From the NCBI GenBank assembly GCA_964528595.1, contig CAZGTM010000016.1, positions 1 to 64,000 of the forward strand: a stretch of DNA of 64,000 nucleotides, written 5' to 3'. Under the pieces are notes generated by a model. That model had not been told where the DNA came from. It searched no databases and saw only the letters and a list, made by a program, of their open reading frames with translations. This stretch comes from CAYFKJ01 sp964528595. Its GTDB lineage: Bacteria > Pseudomonadota > Alphaproteobacteria > UBA2966. Each line of letters opens with the position of its first letter. Position 1 is the first letter of the stretch. Shown piece by piece: positions 24,642-32,907 of this stretch. A program made the position numbers and the translations under genes.

Positions 24642-26543
24642 CTAGACTTCGCCCAGTTCGGCATCCTCGTTCAATTCATCGATGGCGACACCGGTCAGGG
24701 CGCCCCTGATTTGACGGTCCATGCGACGGGCGGCAAAGGGTTCGGTCGCTTCGTTCAGAGCCTCCACGGCATCGTTGACCGCGTCCCGGTCATCCCCTTC
24801 CATGGCCTCGCGCAGCTCGGCGATTTTTTTGTCGATCAATTCCTTCTCGTCAGGTTCGACGAGGTCGCCATCCGCTTCCAGTGCTGCGTCGAAGGCCAAC
24901 AGCATGCGTTCGGCCTCGACGCAGGCTTCGGCCAGCAGGCGCGTCGTCATGTCGGCGCGGGCGTGCTCCATGCTCTCGCGCAGCATGCGGGACATGTCGT
25001 CGTCCGACAGGCCGTAGCTCGGCTTGACCTCCACGTGCGCTTCGGTGCCGGTGCTTTGCTCGACGGCGCCGACGGTCAACAAACCGTCGGCATCAACCGC
25101 GAACGTCACCAGAATTCGTGCGGCGCCCGCCGCCATGGCCGGAATACCCCGCAGTTCGAAACGCGCCAACGAGCGGTTTTGGTCGACCATCTCGCGCTCA
25201 CCCTGGACGGCGTGAATGGCCATGGCTGTCTGGCCGTCCTTGTAGGTCGTGAATTCCTGGGCGCGGGCCACGGGAATGGGTGTGTTGCGGTGAACGACTT
25301 TCTCAACCAGTCCGCCCATGGTCTCTATGCCTAGGGAAAGCGGCGTGACGTCCAACAAGAGGGCGTTCGACCCCATGGTCAGGGCCTCGGCCTGAAGGGC
25401 CGCCCCCAGCGCCACGACCTGATCGGGGTCGATATCGGATAGCGGTTTCTGACCGAATAGTTCGGCGACGCGGCGGCGCACCAAAGGCACGCGCGTCGAT
25501 CCGCCGACCAGAACGACGCCTTTGATATCCTCCGGAAAAACGTCGGCGTCGTCCATGACGCCGCGGCAGAGATTGACCGTGCGATCGACGATATCGCCAA
25601 TCAGGTCTTCGAATTTTGCGCGGTCCAGTTCGTGCCAGGTCGCCTCGCCCTCGACGTCCAGCATCCAGCGTCCCTGCTCCTGATCGGTGAGGCACTCCTT
25701 GACGAGCCGCGCCGTCATCATCGCCGTTTTGGCTTCGGCGGATGAGATCTTGGCATCCTCGGGCCGGTCTTCGCGCTGGCCGAGGAAATGGCTGGCCACC
25801 GCATGATCGAAGTCGTCACCGCCCAGTTGGGCATCGCCGCCGGTGGCGAGAACCTGGAAGACGCCCATTTCCATACGCAGGATCGATATATCGAAGGTGC
25901 CGCCACCCAGGTCGTAGACCGCATAGAGCCCTTCGGCATCTTTATCCAAGCCGTAGGCCAGCGCCGCCGCCGTCGGCTCGTTCACCAGACGCAGAACCTG
26001 CAGGCCGCAGAGCTTCGCGGCGTCCTTCGTCGCCGCCCGCGCGGCATCGTCGAAATAGGCCGGCACGGTAATGACGGCCTTGTCGATGGTGCGGTCGAGC
26101 GAGGCTTCCGCCATGGCGCGGAGCGCACCGAGGATGTGCGATGAAACCTCAACCGGCGTCAAGCGATGGCCCGCCACGTTCAGCCGGACCATGCCGCCTG
26201 ATTCCGCGTCGTCGTCGATGTCGTACGGCACTGCGCCGCCCAGGGACTTCAAATCTTCGAGGCCGCGGCCCATGAGCCGTTTGACCGAGGACACCACACG
26301 GTCGGGATTGTCCATGATGACGCGCCTGGCGCCCTCCCCCACCACGGCTTCACCGTCGCCATAGGCGACCACCGAGGGCACCAGCGCCTTGCCGTCCGGT
26401 CCGCGCAGCACTTCCGGGTCGCCGTCGTGGACGATGGCGATCAACGAGTTCGTGGTGCCGAGGTCGATGCCGACCGCGACCTCCTCCCCAGCGTGCGGCA
26501 GGGGCGTTTCGCCCGGTTCGTGAATCTGCAGCAGTTCAATCAT
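24642..26543 (-). CDS. hscA: Fe-S assembly Hsp70 chaperone HscA
   Basis: A 633-residue Hsp70. The ATPase domain shows GIDLGTTNSL, VYDLGGGTFDISIL and VLVGGSTRVPLVRR; the substrate-binding domain and lid follow. The N-terminal extension before the Hsp70 start and placement after hscB identify HscA rather than DnaK. It pulls on the LPPVK loop of IscU, which is present in this operon's IscU, to help release the cluster. The start follows the hscB stop by eight bases. Confidence 0.93.
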   Translation of the reverse strand: MIELLQIHEPGETPLPHAGEEVAVGIDLGTTNSLIAIVHDGDPEVLRGPDGKALVPSVVAYGDGEAVVGEGARRVIMDNPDRVVSSVKRLMGRGLEDLKSLGGAVPYDIDDDAESGGMVRLNVAGHRLTPVEVSSHILGALRAMAEASLDRTIDKAVITVPAYFDDAARAATKDAAKLCGLQVLRLVNEPTAAALAYGLDKDAEGLYAVYDLGGGTFDISILRMEMGVFQVLATGGDAQLGGDDFDHAVASHFLGQREDRPEDAKISSAEAKTAMMTARLVKECLTDQEQGRWMLDVEGEATWHELDRAKFEDLIGDIVDRTVNLCRGVMDDADVFPEDIKGVVLVGGSTRVPLVRRRVAELFGQKPLSDIDPDQVVALGAALQAEALTMGSNALLLDVTPLSLGIETMGGLVEKVVHRNTPIPVARAQEFTTYKDGQTAMAIHAVQGEREMVDQNRSLARFELRGIPAMAAGAARILVTFAVDADGLLTVGAVEQSTGTEAHVEVKPSYGLSDDDMSRMLRESMEHARADMTTRLLAEACVEAERMLLAFDAALEADGDLVEPDEKELIDKKIAELREAMEGDDRDAVNDAVEALNEATEPFAARRMDRQIRGALTGVAIDELNEDAELGEV

Positions 26544-26551
26544 TCGAAATA

Positions 26552-27196
26552 CTAACCTTGTACGCTTCGGCGCTTGCGCCGGATTTCTTCGTGTAACTTA
26601 ACCAGATATTTGAGGCGCGTGATCAACTTCGCTGCACCTTCCAGGTCCTCGACGGCGAAGGCAAGCGACATCGCTTCCTCACAGACTTCAATATCAACCC
26701 GCGCCTTGACTTCCAAGGCCGCGACGGCTTCCGCATTATCAGCTTCGGCCAACGCCTCACGGCTCTCCATGGCTTCCATGAGCAATTCCGGGTCGCCCTC
26801 GGTGTGGGCTTCGTTCGGCGGCGTGCCGCCCATGGCGACCAACAGGGATTGCGCCCGCGTCAACGGCGCCTTCAATCGCTCGTAAGATTCGTTCAGGCCC
26901 GTCGCGTGCTGCAGCGAATATTGCCTCTCCCGCGCCGTCTTGGTGGCAAAACGGTCAGGGTGAAACGTGCGTTGGAAGGCGAAATACCGTTTTTCCAAAT
27001 CTTTCGAATCGACGTCGAAGTGGCTGGCCAATCCGAGGCGCTGAAAGTCATCCGCCGGGCGCGGTGGCTGGATCACGCCACAGGCATGGCAAAACGGCGC
27101 GCGCCCGTCGACGCCGCCCTTGCAGGACCAGCAGGGGACGGATTGGCCCGGCTGCAAGGCCTCCGAGATGATGAGTTGATCGTCTCCGTCGTGCAC
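26552..27196 (-). CDS. hscB: Co-chaperone HscB with N-terminal tetracysteine motif
   Basis: A 214-residue J-protein that delivers IscU to HscA. The J-domain carries the HPD triad at 79-81 and a C-terminal three-helix bundle for IscU binding follows. Before the J-domain, Cys22, Cys25, Cys36 and Cys39 (CWSC and CHAC) form a probable zinc site. The E. coli protein lacks this; the mitochondrial homologue has a comparable one. The start is GTG. It precedes hscA by eight bases. Confidence 0.9.
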   Translation of the reverse strand: MHDGDDQLIISEALQPGQSVPCWSCKGGVDGRAPFCHACGVIQPPRPADDFQRLGLASHFDVDSKDLEKRYFAFQRTFHPDRFATKTARERQYSLQHATGLNESYERLKAPLTRAQSLLVAMGGTPPNEAHTEGDPELLMEAMESREALAEADNAEAVAALEVKARVDIEVCEEAMSLAFAVEDLEGAAKLITRLKYLVKLHEEIRRKRRSVQG

Positions 27197-27280
27197 GGTT
27201 TGGTTCTCTTCTTACCGTCCTAAGGCATGAATATGGGGGGCGCCAGGCCCCCCGGGGTCGTGCGTTGTCCGGCGGGCAGC

Positions 27281-27613
27281 CTAGACGTGGAAGGATTCAC
27301 CGCAACCGCACTTGCCTTTTTCGTTGGGATTGTTGAACACGAAACCGGACTGAAGCTTTTCCTCGACAAAATCCATTTCCGTGCCGACGATAAACATGGT
27401 CGCCTTGGGATCGATGAAGACCTTGACGCCTTTGTCCTCGACAACCTCGTCGAATTCCTCGGGCTCTTCAGCGTACTCAAGGGTATACGACAGACCGGAA
27501 CAACCCGCCGTCCGCACGCCAATGCGCAAGCCCATGTCCGGGTTGTCGCGCTTGCTCAACAGCGCCTGGATACGGTCCACCGCGTTGTCCGAAAGTGTGA
27601 TCATCTGTGCCAT
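27281..27613 (-). CDS. iscA: A-type Fe-S carrier IscA
   Basis: A 110-residue A-type carrier protein. The three conserved cysteines are Cys38 in TAGCSG and Cys102/Cys104 in KCGCGESF. It carries Fe-S clusters or iron from IscU to target proteins. It lies between iscU and hscB in the standard ISC order. Confidence 0.93.
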   Translation of the reverse strand: MAQMITLSDNAVDRIQALLSKRDNPDMGLRIGVRTAGCSGLSYTLEYAEEPEEFDEVVEDKGVKVFIDPKATMFIVGTEMDFVEEKLQSGFVFNNPNEKGKCGCGESFHV

Positions 27614-27648
27614 GCCAAACTAATCCTTGTTAATCGCCGTACCGCCGC

Positions 27649-28071
27649 TCAAGCGGTTTCCTTGATTTCCTCGTCGGTCGCGGGCGCAGCTTCCGTGCCC
27701 TTGCCCTTGTAATCTGTGATCGCAGCCTTGATGGCATCCTCGGCCAGAACCGAGCAGTGGATCTTGACCGGCGGCAGCGCCAGTTCCTGGGCGATGTCGG
27801 TATTCTTGATATCGCCGGCCTCATCCAGGCTTTTGCCCTTGACCCATTCGGTGATCAGGCTTGACGAAGCGATTGCCGAGCCGCAGCCGAAGGTCTTGAA
27901 TTTGGCATCTTCGATTATGCCGTCGGCAGACACCTTGATCTGCAACTTCATGACGTCGCCGCAAGCCGGCGCACCGACCAAACCGGTGCCGACCGCCTCG
28001 TCGTCCTTTTCGAAGGTGCCGATGTTGCGTGGATTTTCGTAGTGGTCCAGAAGCTTGTCGCTATAGGCCAT
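27649..28071 (-). CDS. iscU: Fe-S cluster scaffold IscU
   Basis: A 140-residue scaffold on which clusters are built. The ligands Cys37, Asp39, Cys63, His105 and Cys106 are present, with the HscA-recognition loop LPPVK at 99-103. A short acidic, alanine-rich tail of about 15 residues extends past the usual end. It follows iscS on the same strand. Confidence 0.95.
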   Translation of the reverse strand: MAYSDKLLDHYENPRNIGTFEKDDEAVGTGLVGAPACGDVMKLQIKVSADGIIEDAKFKTFGCGSAIASSSLITEWVKGKSLDEAGDIKNTDIAQELALPPVKIHCSVLAEDAIKAAITDYKGKGTEAAPATDEEIKETA

Positions 28072-28137
28072 GAGTGATCTCCCAATTCTCCGCTGTTTCT
28101 ATCAGACTAAGACTAATTTGCAGCGTGGCAAATTGCC

Positions 28138-29379
28138 TCAATGCTCAGCCCATTCAATGGACTTCAAATCAATCCCCTCTTGCGCCATCTCCCAAAGCGG
28201 GCTCATGGCGCGCAGTTTTTCAACGGCCTCCACCAACGTGTCGACGGCGTAGTCGATTTCCGCCTCTGTCGTGAACCGGCCGATGCCGATGCGTAGCGAG
28301 GTATGCGCCAGTTCCTCTTCCACGCCGAGCGCCCGCAATACGTAACTGGGTTCCAGAGACGCCGAGGTACAGGCCGAGCCGGAGGAGACGGCAAGATCCC
28401 GGATACCCATCATCAGCGATTCACCTTCGACATAAGCGAAACTCAGATTGAGGTTGCCGGGGAAGCGCTGATCACGGTCGCCGTTGAGGAATACTTCCGG
28501 CAGTTTGTCGGTAATTTTGTCGTAGAACCGGTCCGACAGCATACGGATGCGCTCGTTGTCAGACGCCATATCGGCCTCGGCAACGGCGCAAGCCTCGCCC
28601 AAACCGACACACAACGGCGGCGCCAGCGTCCCGGATCTCATGCCGCGTTCCTGACCGCCGCCGTTGATCATGGGGCGCAGGCGCACCCGCGGCTTACGAC
28701 GGACATAGAGCGCACCGACACCCATGGGACCATATAGCTTGTGGCCCGAAATGCTCATCAGGTCGATGTTCATCTCGTTGACATCAAGCGGGATTTTGCC
28801 CGCGGCCTGGGCCGCATCGGTGTGAAAGAACACCTTGTTTTCGCGGCAGATGGCGCCGATTTCCTTGAGCGGCTGGATCACGCCGATCTCGTTGTTCACG
28901 GCCATGATAGAAACCAGAACGGTTTTGTCCGTCATGGCGGCCCGCAGCTCATCCAGATCGATCAGGCCGTTCTCGGCAACCGGCAGATAGGTGACGTCGA
29001 AGCCCTCCTCCTGCTCCAGGTGGCGGCAGGTGTCGAGCACGCACTTGTGCTCCGTCACCGTCGTGATGATGTGGTTTTTCTTGTCCTTGTAGAAGCGGGC
29101 CACGCCTTTGAGCGCCAGGTTATTTGACTCGGTGGCGCCCGAGGTGAAGATGATCTCCTTGGTCTGCCCGCCGATCAGGCTAGCCACCTGGCCGCGCGCA
29201 GCCTCCACGGCTTCCTCGGTCTCCCAACCGAAGGCATGGCTGCGCGAATGGGGATTGCCGAACTTCGTCGTGAAGTACGGCATCATGGCTTCCAGCACGC
29301 GGGGGTCCACCGGCGTCGTCGCCTGATAGTCCAAATAGATGGGCGTCTTCATGTTGGCGCCCGGGGACAAATCGTTCAT
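28138..29379 (-). CDS. iscS: Cysteine desulfurase IscS
   Basis: A 413-residue PLP enzyme that releases sulfur from cysteine as a persulfide for IscU. The PLP lysine is in SISGHKLYGP and the persulfide cysteine in SSGSACTSAS, and the GIGRFTTEAEID tail is typical of housekeeping group I IscS. The ATG at 29379 has AAGGA upstream; an internal ATG nine codons later has no ribosome site. It is preceded by a second desulfurase gene. Confidence 0.94.
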   Translation of the reverse strand: MNDLSPGANMKTPIYLDYQATTPVDPRVLEAMMPYFTTKFGNPHSRSHAFGWETEEAVEAARGQVASLIGGQTKEIIFTSGATESNNLALKGVARFYKDKKNHIITTVTEHKCVLDTCRHLEQEEGFDVTYLPVAENGLIDLDELRAAMTDKTVLVSIMAVNNEIGVIQPLKEIGAICRENKVFFHTDAAQAAGKIPLDVNEMNIDLMSISGHKLYGPMGVGALYVRRKPRVRLRPMINGGGQERGMRSGTLAPPLCVGLGEACAVAEADMASDNERIRMLSDRFYDKITDKLPEVFLNGDRDQRFPGNLNLSFAYVEGESLMMGIRDLAVSSGSACTSASLEPSYVLRALGVEEELAHTSLRIGIGRFTTEAEIDYAVDTLVEAVEKLRAMSPLWEMAQEGIDLKSIEWAEH

Positions 29380-29423
29380 GCGTTACTATTCCTTGTTCCT
29401 ACGCCGGCTTGCCGTTGCGGCGC

Positions 29424-30569
29424 TTAAGCCGCCGACAATGCCTCTGACTTGATATTCAAACGGCGATAGAGATCACGCCAAGCGGATACGAGGCGGTCGA
29501 CTTCTTGTTCGGAGCTATCCGGTCCCATGCTCACGCGAATGGCGCAGCCGGACTGCTCGTCCGACATGCCCATCGCCGCAAGTACGGTGGAGGATGCGAC
29601 TTTTCCAGACGAACATGCCGCGCCGGCACTGACCGACACCCCGGCGAGATCGAGCGCCATGATCTGGGTTTCGCTGTCCAGGCCGGGCGCGATAATAGTC
29701 GAGGTATTGCAGAGCCTCGGGGCGTTCCCGCCGGCAATTGTCAGCTCGGGCGCGATGGTCGCCAGCTCCGCTTCCATGCCGTCACGCAGCGCAGCGATCC
29801 CAGACACTTGCTCAAGATCCGCCTCGGCAAGTTCGGCGGCAAAACCGAAACCGGCGATGCCCGGAACATTTTCTGTGCCCGGCCGCAAGCCGCGTTCCTG
29901 ACCGCCACCCAGCTGAACGGCATTTAATTCGTGCGCGGCCGCTCCGACGACCAGCGCGCCAACCCCTTGAGGACCGCCGAGCTTGTGGGCAGACAGCGTC
30001 AGAAGATCCGCGCCGAGGGATTTCATATCAAGCGCCAGACGTCCCGGCCCCTGGACGGCGTCGCAATGCAGCAGCGCCCCATGCTTATGGGATATCTCCG
30101 CCGCCGCCGCCACCGGCTGAATGACGCCGGTTTCGTTGTTGGCCAGCATCAGCGAGACCAAAGCGGGTGTCGGATCACTGGCAAGTATTACATCCAACGC
30201 CTGCAAATCGATAATGCCGTCTGCGTCAACGGGAACGGTTTCCGCCCCCAACTTGTCGCCGACAACCGCCACCGAGGCATGCTCGATGGCCGAGACGACC
30301 AGCCGCCGGCCGGTCCCAGCAAACCCCGCCAGCGCCAGATTGTTGGCCTCGGTTCCGCCGCTGGTGAAGACAACCGTCTCCGCGGCGGCATTCACCAGAG
30401 CCGCTATCTGGTCCCTCGCACGATCAACCAAGGTGCGCGCAGCGCGGCCCGAACGATGAACGGAAGTTGGATTTCCGCCCACCGACAGCGCGTCGGCGAC
30501 AACCTCCGCGACGCCGGGCTTTACCGGGGCCGTCGCGTTGTAGTCGAGATATGCGAGGGGTTGGCTCAC
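29424..30569 (-). CDS. Second cysteine desulfurase (NifS/IscS-like)
   Basis: A 381-residue PLP desulfurase, clearly distinct from the neighbouring IscS. The PLP lysine is in TLSAHKLGGPQG and the persulfide cysteine in SAGAACSSGKV. The GTG at 30569 overlaps the iscR stop by four bases (GTGA) and has AGGAGG just upstream; readings extending to 30719 enter iscR and are rejected. Tandem desulfurases between iscR and iscU suggest division of labour in sulfur supply, for example to Fe-S clusters and to tRNA thiolation or another acceptor. That split is inference. Confidence 0.9.
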   Translation of the reverse strand: MSQPLAYLDYNATAPVKPGVAEVVADALSVGGNPTSVHRSGRAARTLVDRARDQIAALVNAAAETVVFTSGGTEANNLALAGFAGTGRRLVVSAIEHASVAVVGDKLGAETVPVDADGIIDLQALDVILASDPTPALVSLMLANNETGVIQPVAAAAEISHKHGALLHCDAVQGPGRLALDMKSLGADLLTLSAHKLGGPQGVGALVVGAAAHELNAVQLGGGQERGLRPGTENVPGIAGFGFAAELAEADLEQVSGIAALRDGMEAELATIAPELTIAGGNAPRLCNTSTIIAPGLDSETQIMALDLAGVSVSAGAACSSGKVASSTVLAAMGMSDEQSGCAIRVSMGPDSSEQEVDRLVSAWRDLYRRLNIKSEALSAA

Positions 30570-31054
30570 ATGGCCTCCTGGGCGACTAGGTCGGCCATTT
30601 CCGGCTCGATGGAGGCCGCGGCGAGAACGCCGCTGGTGCCGAGAATTCGGCGGCTCACCACATCGTCCAGCGTTACCGAAGACAAATAGAGGTGGATTTG
30701 GTTGGACAGTTCTTCCCACAGATCATGGGTCAAACATCGGCCCTGGTTGCTGTGACAACCGGTCGGTGAACCCGGCGTACATCGCGTTGCCGTCAGGGGT
30801 TCATCGACCGACAGAACAATGTCGGAAATACGGATTTCCTCAGGCCCCCGGCCCAACATATAGCCGCCACCCGGACCACGGACGCTCTTGACGAGGCCGC
30901 AGCGCCGCAACTTTCCGAACAATTGCTCCAGATAGGAAAGCGAGATTTCCTGACGAGCGGCGATATCAGCCAACGAGACCGGACGTCCCGCGCTTTGGAT
31001 CGCCAGATCGGCCATCGCCATGACGGCATATCGTCCTTTGGTGCTGAGTTTCAC
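30566..31054 (-). CDS. iscR: Rrf2 family regulator IscR
   Basis: A 162-residue Rrf2 winged-helix regulator with a Cys3-His ligand set: Cys92, Cys100, Cys107 and His110. The spacing (CX7CX6CX2H) is slightly longer than in E. coli IscR (CX5CX5CX2H) but the order is the same, so a 2Fe-2S cluster is expected. It senses Fe-S demand and represses the isc operon when loaded. It is the second gene of this operon, after cysE. Confidence 0.9.
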   Translation of the reverse strand: MKLSTKGRYAVMAMADLAIQSAGRPVSLADIAARQEISLSYLEQLFGKLRRCGLVKSVRGPGGGYMLGRGPEEIRISDIVLSVDEPLTATRCTPGSPTGCHSNQGRCLTHDLWEELSNQIHLYLSSVTLDDVVSRRILGTSGVLAAASIEPEMADLVAQEAM

Positions 31055-31105
31055 TTGTTCTCTCCCATTTCTGCCCCGCGGCGAGAATCGGCGCGGCCCG
31101 GTTTG

Positions 31106-31879
31106 CTATACGTTGAGCTTGGTATCGGTCTCGGTCGCAGCCTCGATGCTTGTTTCCGCTGCCTCTTCCTCAAGCGGCCAGTCGTCCTTTTTATCGGCGG
31201 TAAGCGCTGCCTCCAACTCCGCGACGCGGGTATTCAACGTTTGCACCTGGTCGAGCAAACCGTCGATGGAACGCGCCACCGGATCCGATATTTCACTGGA
31301 AGGTGTGCCGTAAGGTTCGAACCGGCGTTCAGCGGGACGCGGTTTCGCCGCGCCAGCTATCTTGCCAGGTATGCCGACGACCGTGGCGCCAGCAGGCACG
31401 TTCTTGAAGACCACGGAATTGGCGCCGACGCGAGCATTAGCGCCGATCACGATGGGCCCAAGGATCTGCGCGCCGGAACCGACGATCACCCCGTCTTCCA
31501 ATGTGGGATGGCGTTTTTGCGATACCTGGGCGGACGAATTCTCCGCCGGCGAGATACCGCCCAGCGTCACGTCATGGTAGAGCGTCACGTATTCGCCGAG
31601 CACCGAGGTTTCGCCGATCACCACACCCATGCCGTGATCGATGAACAATCCCCTGCCGATAACGGCGCCGGGGTGGATTTCGATACCGGTCAGGAACCTA
31701 CCCATATGGGAAAGAAAGCGTCCCAGCAAATACCAGCGCCGGACCCAGGCGGCGTGCGCCAAACGATAGATCAAAGCGGCATGGAAGCCCGGATAACAGA
31801 GGAAAACCTCTAGTTTTGAGCGGACTGCGGGGTCGCGCTCGAATACCGCAGCTATGTCGTAACCAATATTCTTGAACAT
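31106..31879 (-). CDS. cysE: Serine O-acetyltransferase
   Basis: A 257-residue hexapeptide acyltransferase making O-acetylserine, the precursor of cysteine. The N-terminus FKNIGYDIAAVFERDPA and the beta-helix core (GIEIHPGAVIGRGLFIDHG, GETSVLGEYVTLYHDVTLGG) match the short EpsC/CysE type. The C-terminal 60 residues are an acidic extension with a short coiled-coil-like stretch. Start alternatives are 31879 and an ATG five codons upstream at 31894; the former fits the family best. Heading an isc operon, it would tie cysteine supply to Fe-S assembly. Confidence 0.88.
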   Translation of the reverse strand: MFKNIGYDIAAVFERDPAVRSKLEVFLCYPGFHAALIYRLAHAAWVRRWYLLGRFLSHMGRFLTGIEIHPGAVIGRGLFIDHGMGVVIGETSVLGEYVTLYHDVTLGGISPAENSSAQVSQKRHPTLEDGVIVGSGAQILGPIVIGANARVGANSVVFKNVPAGATVVGIPGKIAGAAKPRPAERRFEPYGTPSSEISDPVARSIDGLLDQVQTLNTRVAELEAALTADKKDDWPLEEEAAETSIEAATETDTKLNV

Positions 31880-32075
31880 CGGACCACCGGACATGATATA
31901 TTCCCCGACCGCATCCTTCGTGTTGCACCGACCGGTTCGGGTGAAATCCATTTAAATCAACGGATTAGCAACCTTTTCCGGCTACGCTTCGCGGAGGACG
32001 GGCTTTGTTGTATGCGCCGGAAAAATCGAAATCCGGCATACGAGACGCAAGGCTCGGCTCCATATCGCTGACAAG

Positions 32076-32104
32076 GATATAGTTATTCCGACAACAGCAG
32101 TCAA
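32076..32104 (-). promoter_or_regulatory. Sigma70-type promoter of the cysE-isc operon
   Basis: Read on the minus strand, TTGACT (32104-32099) and TATATC (32081-32076) are separated by exactly 17 bases, about 200 bases before cysE. This is one of the strongest consensus matches noticed in the window. IscR binding here is expected from the family but no clear IscR box was recognised. Confidence 0.6.
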
Positions 32105-32126
32105 GTATTTCCGTAAAGCGCCTGAA

Positions 32127-32153
32127 ATAGGTAGGTTTTCAATCCCAACCTAT
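32127..32153. promoter_or_regulatory. Inverted repeat upstream of the isc promoter
   Basis: ATAGGT and ACCTAT form outer arms, and AGGTT/AACCT an inner pair, just upstream of the isc -35 element and in the divergent gap before the hydrolase at 32243. It could be a regulator site for either gene. No regulator is assigned. Confidence 0.4.
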
Positions 32154-32242
32154 AAATGTGGAAAATGTGGATAACAATTTAACGCCGGACCTTTTAAGCG
32201 ATATCGAGTTCCGGCCATAAACAGTGGTATACCCGACAAGAC

Positions 32243-32896
32243 ATGCCTGACATCATCATTAATGGCCCTGAAGGCCGCCTGGAAGGGCGCTATCATCACA
32301 ACCCGAAAGAGGGCGCGCCGATTGCGCTGGTCCTCCACCCCCACCCGCAATACGGGGGGACGATGAACAACAAGGTGGTTTACAACCTCTATCACACCTT
32401 TGTTCGCCGGGGTTTTTCAACGCTTCGGTTCAATTTTCGCGGCGTCGGTCGAAGCCAAGGTATTTTCGACCAAGGCATCGGCGAACTGTCCGACGCGGCC
32501 GCTTGTCTGGATTGGCTGCAGACCTTCAACGAAAACGCGCACGCTTGCTGGGTCGCCGGTTTTTCCTTCGGCGCCTGGATCTCCATGCAGCTGCTGATGC
32601 GCCGGCCAGAGATCGACGGTTTCATTTCCGTGGCGGCGCCCGCGAACATGTACGATTTCGCCTTTTTGGCGCCCTGCCCCTCGTCCGGCATTCTGGTGCA
32701 CGGCACCGAGGACGACGTGGTACCGATCCCCGATGTCGACAAGCTGGCGGCCAAGCTGCAAGCCCAGAAAGGCATTACAGTTGAATACGAACTGATCAAG
32801 GGCGCTGGCCACTTCTTCGAGGGTCAAATGGACGAAATGACAAAAACGGCGGCCGGTTACCTCGATGCTCGTTTGGCAGCAGCCAGAGCGGCTTAG
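32243..32896 (+). CDS. Alpha/beta hydrolase (COG2945-like)
   Basis: A 217-residue alpha/beta hydrolase. The nucleophile elbow is GFSFG, with the expected acid in HGTEDDVVP and the histidine in GAGHFF. The HPHPQYGGTMNN oxyanion region is typical of the small COG2945 group of predicted esterases or dienelactone-hydrolase-like proteins. It is divergent from the isc operon and converges on anmK with an 11-base gap. Substrate unknown. Confidence 0.87.
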   Translation: MPDIIINGPEGRLEGRYHHNPKEGAPIALVLHPHPQYGGTMNNKVVYNLYHTFVRRGFSTLRFNFRGVGRSQGIFDQGIGELSDAAACLDWLQTFNENAHACWVAGFSFGAWISMQLLMRRPEIDGFISVAAPANMYDFAFLAPCPSSGILVHGTEDDVVPIPDVDKLAAKLQAQKGITVEYELIKGAGHFFEGQMDEMTKTAAGYLDARLAAARAA

Positions 32897-32907
32897 ATCA
32901 CAACCCG

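Noticed and set aside
30570..30719. N-terminal extension of the second cysteine desulfurase into iscR.
   Set aside because: The GTG at 30569 has a ribosome site and a four-base overlap with the iscR stop; the extension is out-of-frame iscR sequence.
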